Shown here piece by piece: positions 60,813-64,000 of a stretch of 64,000 nucleotides of DNA. Each line of letters opens with the position of its first letter. Position 1 is the first letter of the stretch. Source of the stretch: an uncultured Lachnospiraceae bacterium (GTDB lineage: Bacteria > Bacillota > Clostridia > Lachnospirales > Lachnospiraceae); contig CANQTF010000003.1 of assembly GCA_947626745.1 (NCBI GenBank), positions 62,001 through 126,000 of the forward strand, in the 5' to 3' direction. The notes under the pieces are model-generated. The model did not search any database and was not told the DNA's origin. It worked only from the letters and a program-made list of their open reading frames with translations. The position numbers were made by a program, and so were the translations under genes.

Positions 60813-61796
60813 ATGGGGAACAACGGCAGGAACGTCCGGCTGAGCAGGAAGCAGATAGAACGCAGAAGAAAAAAGAGATTAAGAAGAAAAGTTTTCGAGC
60901 TGTCGGTCATACTGGTCATCACATTGCTCTTACTCTGTATCGGTAATCTGTATGCCCGCATGGACGAGCTGCAGACGACGATCAAACGCTTGGAAGATCA
61001 GGGGTTCCGGCCTTATGTGCAGACGGAGGACGCAGAGTCGGGCGATGCGCAGGAGGGATATGCGGACAGTATAGCGCCGATAGCCATGGAGATGCCCGTG
61101 GAACGGACAGAGGACGAGGTTCTGGCCCGCTTAGACGAGCTGGGAGAGAGCGATCCCGTCATTCTGGAGATCCGGCAGCAGTATGAGCAGTATCCGAAAG
61201 AGCTGCTTGCGGCGCTGGCGAACAATCCGGAGATGAGGGATTTTGCGGCGGGATATCCGGGCGAAAACGAGAGCGGCCCGGGCGCGCTGACTGCCGGTGA
61301 AAAGGCGCAGGATTTCCCGCTCTTCCTGCAGTGGGATCCCCGATGGGGCTATCGGGCCTACGGGGAGAGCTGTATCGGACTGGCCGGGTGCGGCCCGACC
61401 TGTCTGTCTATGGCGCTTTTTTACCTGACGAGAGACGACGGCCTCACGCCGGATAAGATCGCCGGCTACAGCATGGAGAACGGATATTATGTGGAAGGGA
61501 CGGGAACGGCGTGGGCGCTCATGGAAGATGTTCCGAAGAGATACGGCATCGGCGTCTTGAAGCCGGCCATACAGGCGGACAGCCTGATCGCGGTACTGGA
61601 CGGCGGCGGCGTGATCATATGCTCCGTGAGCCGGGGAGATTTTACGACCACGGGCCACTATATCGTGATCTACGGTTATGAGAGCGACGGATTTCTGGTC
61701 AACGATCCGAACTGCGTGGCGAGAAGCGGCAAGTGGGCGTTCAGCAGACTGAGATCCCAGATCAAGAATATCTGGGCATACATGCCGGAAGAATAG
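60813..61796 (+). CDS. C39-family-like cysteine peptidase, membrane-anchored (ORF extends to 60729)
   Basis: Basic N-term plus TM, then FPLFLQWDPRWGYRAYGESCIGLAGCGPTCLSMAL...TGHYIVIYGYESDGFLVNDPN. Confidence 0.88.
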   Translation: MGNNGRNVRLSRKQIERRRKKRLRRKVFELSVILVITLLLLCIGNLYARMDELQTTIKRLEDQGFRPYVQTEDAESGDAQEGYADSIAPIAMEMPVERTEDEVLARLDELGESDPVILEIRQQYEQYPKELLAALANNPEMRDFAAGYPGENESGPGALTAGEKAQDFPLFLQWDPRWGYRAYGESCIGLAGCGPTCLSMALFYLTRDDGLTPDKIAGYSMENGYYVEGTGTAWALMEDVPKRYGIGVLKPAIQADSLIAVLDGGGVIICSVSRGDFTTTGHYIVIYGYESDGFLVNDPNCVARSGKWAFSRLRSQIKNIWAYMPEE

Positions 61797-61797
61797 A

Positions 61798-62886
61798 TCA
61801 TTTCGCATAGTATTGCAGGATATCTTCCTGCACGATCCGTTCGGACAGTGTCCGCATCTGTTCCAGCCGTTTTGTATAATTTTCCTCTGTCAGACGGCCC
61901 TCGCCCTTGGCGAGCTTGTCGTAGATGTCGTAATTGATATCCTTTGAGAAATGGATCATATCCATGTAATTGTCCAGATCCGTGATAATGTCCTCATCGT
62001 CCTGATAGAAATAGATCTCTGCATTGTCGTATGCGAGGAGCGCCCCGATCGCCTGTGTCTCGTTGTAGATCACGGCATCCCGCTCCCCGTTTCGGTATGC
62101 GTTGTCCCACCAGAGCATGGAGTAGGGCGAGAAGAAGAACTTGAAGGTTGTATCGGGATGCGCTTCGACCTGTGCCGTGAGCAGAGCGATATTGCCCGCC
62201 AGTTCCTCGGCGTTCGTATTTTCCGGCTGCATCTGTTTGACGTCCGGGAGACGCGTGTACATGCCGATCGCCAAGTCCTGCCCGAAATATTTCCACTGCG
62301 CCCAGTTGTAGGAGTCGCCCTCGTCATAGTTTCCGATCAGGGAGTAGGCGAGCATATAGGGTATCTTTTCCAGCAGTACGCCCTTGTTGAGCCAGTAGGG
62401 ATAATCGTTGAAAAAGCTCCTGTCGTACAGGTACATCGGGCAGTTCGTGGCTTCATAGGTCGGCTCCGTGCTCGCCGACAGGGAGGAAGGGTCGATGTTG
62501 TAGAACACATATTTCAGTTCGTGCGACTCATAGGCTTTATCCAACAGATAGCAGAGATCCGCGGTGGCGCCGTAGGAGCGGATCGCCTTGATCGCCGTAC
62601 AGCCGAACCCTTCGTCGAACCAGTGATTGTTGTAATTCTCGCAGACTGAGGAGCCGACGATCAGCGCATCGTAATCAAAATTGCGCAGCGTGCCGACGCA
62701 CTGATACTCTTTGTCGGACAGCACCGCCTTCAGACCCGGAAGAGGCGCGTGATACCGGTAGAAGGGATCGAAAAGTATCACGACGCCGATGACCGCCGCA
62801 AGGAGCGCGACAGACCGCACTGCGAACCGGCGCAGGAAGCTTATATTCTGATCTTGTGTGATAGTTTCTTTCTTATTCTTATGCAT
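61798..62886 (-). CDS. DltD/SGNH-like membrane-anchored protein, probable MBOAT partner
   Basis: FDYDALIVGSSVCENYNNHWFDEGFG; adjacent to MBOAT gene. Confidence 0.75.
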   Translation of the reverse strand: MHKNKKETITQDQNISFLRRFAVRSVALLAAVIGVVILFDPFYRYHAPLPGLKAVLSDKEYQCVGTLRNFDYDALIVGSSVCENYNNHWFDEGFGCTAIKAIRSYGATADLCYLLDKAYESHELKYVFYNIDPSSLSASTEPTYEATNCPMYLYDRSFFNDYPYWLNKGVLLEKIPYMLAYSLIGNYDEGDSYNWAQWKYFGQDLAIGMYTRLPDVKQMQPENTNAEELAGNIALLTAQVEAHPDTTFKFFFSPYSMLWWDNAYRNGERDAVIYNETQAIGALLAYDNAEIYFYQDDEDIITDLDNYMDMIHFSKDINYDIYDKLAKGEGRLTEENYTKRLEQMRTLSERIVQEDILQYYAK

Positions 62887-62904
62887 ACTCTCAGTTGCTC
62901 CTGT

Positions 62905-64000
62905 CTAAAAGTTAAAATACAAAAACGTGCTCACTTGTGACAGCGATACGATACACCACACGAACAGCACACATATCCCCCAGCAGCGCTTCGATGTCAG
63001 CTCGCCGCGCATTGTCCGTTCATATGCGTTCGGGCGGAAGATCAGGAAAAATGCCAGCGCGAACAGCAGCAGCATCAAGATCAGATAAAAGTATTGCATC
63101 AGACCGGGAGCGGCCAGCTCTATGGTCTGCCGCAGCACATAAGCCTCGGCCAGCTCAAGCTGCGCGGCGACGTCGTAGATCTTGCCCGTATCATTTCCCG
63201 CGAAGAGATTCTTAAAAAGCTGCTTTGCGCTGAGCATACTCCCGCTTCTGAAGAAGAAGAGGGACAGATTGAACAGCGTGAATGTGAAGATCCAGCCCAG
63301 CCATGCGGGAATGTGGAAGCGGGCGGGTCTTTTCTCATCATGCCCCTTGACGCCTATGATCCCCAGATTGTCCCAGACCACCAAGAGGCCGTGCATCGCG
63401 CCCCAGGCCACATAAGTCCAGGCCGCGCCGTGCCACAGGCCGCTCAGAAGAAAAATCAGGAACGTATTGATGAGCATGCGCAGCCGGCCCTTCCTGCTGC
63501 CGCCCAGCGGGATATACACATACGTGACGAAGAAGCGGGAGAGCGTGATGTGCCACCTCTGCCAGAATTCTTTGATGCTGCATGCGCGGTAAGGCGCGTT
63601 GAAATTGACGGGCAGCTCGATGTTGAACATTTTGCCGAGTCCTATCGCCATATCCGAGTAGCCGCTGAAATCAAAGTACAGCTCAAACGTATACGACAGT
63701 ATCACCGCGATCGTGGAGACCGTGTCCAGCGAAAAGGTCTGCGCAAAGCCGTAGTTGGCCATGAGCGCGAACGTGTCCGCCAACAGCACTTTTTTGGCAA
63801 GTCCCAATACGAACAGATACACGCCCCGGGAAAAGGACGAGGCGTCGAAGCGCCGCTTGGAGATATCCTCGAACTGCGGGATCATCTCCTTGTAGAGAAC
63901 GATCGGCCCGGCGATAAGCTGCGGGAAGAACGTCACGAACGTAACGTAGTTGATCAGGGAATAATGTCCGCATCTGCCCAGACATCTGTCGATGATGAAC
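62905..64000 (-). CDS. MBOAT family O-acyltransferase (AlgI/DltB-like; partial, 5' end outside window)
   Basis: TFFPQLIAGPIVLYKEMIPQFE, FDFSGYSDMAIGLGKMFNIELPVNFNAPY, SGLWHGAAWTYVAWGAMHG; frame open to window end. Confidence 0.95.
   Translation of the reverse strand, partial: FIIDRCLGRCGHYSLINYVTFVTFFPQLIAGPIVLYKEMIPQFEDISKRRFDASSFSRGVYLFVLGLAKKVLLADTFALMANYGFAQTFSLDTVSTIAVILSYTFELYFDFSGYSDMAIGLGKMFNIELPVNFNAPYRACSIKEFWQRWHITLSRFFVTYVYIPLGGSRKGRLRMLINTFLIFLLSGLWHGAAWTYVAWGAMHGLLVVWDNLGIIGVKGHDEKRPARFHIPAWLGWIFTFTLFNLSLFFFRSGSMLSAKQLFKNLFAGNDTGKIYDVAAQLELAEAYVLRQTIELAAPGLMQYFYLILMLLLFALAFFLIFRPNAYERTMRGELTSKRCWGICVLFVWCIVSLSQVSTFLYFNF

Overview
Origin-of-replication region of a Firmicutes chromosome, most likely Lachnospiraceae (inferred from gene content, e.g. 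DUF3881-, DUF6033- and DUF4446-like proteins). The core is the conserved block mnmG-mnmE-jag-yidC-yidD-rnpA-rpmH < oriC > dnaA-dnaN-yaaA(S4)-recF-gyrB-gyrA, with DnaA boxes and an AT-rich tract at ~29.64-29.88 kb. Genes left of the origin are mostly on the minus strand and genes immediately right are on the plus strand. parA/parB lie at 10.8-12.5 kb. They are separated from rsmG by ~10 kb of accessory sequence that carries two perfect parS palindromes, degenerate parS copies, a large nested inverted repeat and small palindromic repeats. The left edge has a partial GH3 beta-glucosidase and a collapsed GH127-like remnant, two tRNAs, a CPA2 antiporter, trxA, trmB, a D,D-carboxypeptidase, an exonuclease and serS. 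The right side (38.6-45.2 kb) has a low-GC, repeat-rich segment with three consecutive HTH regulators carrying predicted membrane segments, interleaved with two families of direct repeats. Next comes a 10-gene minus-strand block (NUDIX, MATE, AAC(3)-like, LacI, ABC efflux plus TetR, flavin reductase-rubredoxin, MntP, GalK), then ABC/MATE transporters and, at the right edge, an MBOAT/SGNH acylation pair. I saw no CRISPR array, prophage, biosynthetic cluster or clear defence system. The best candidates for something new are the regulator/repeat array at 42.8-45.2 kb and the parS/hairpin neighbourhood at 13.1-18.0 kb.
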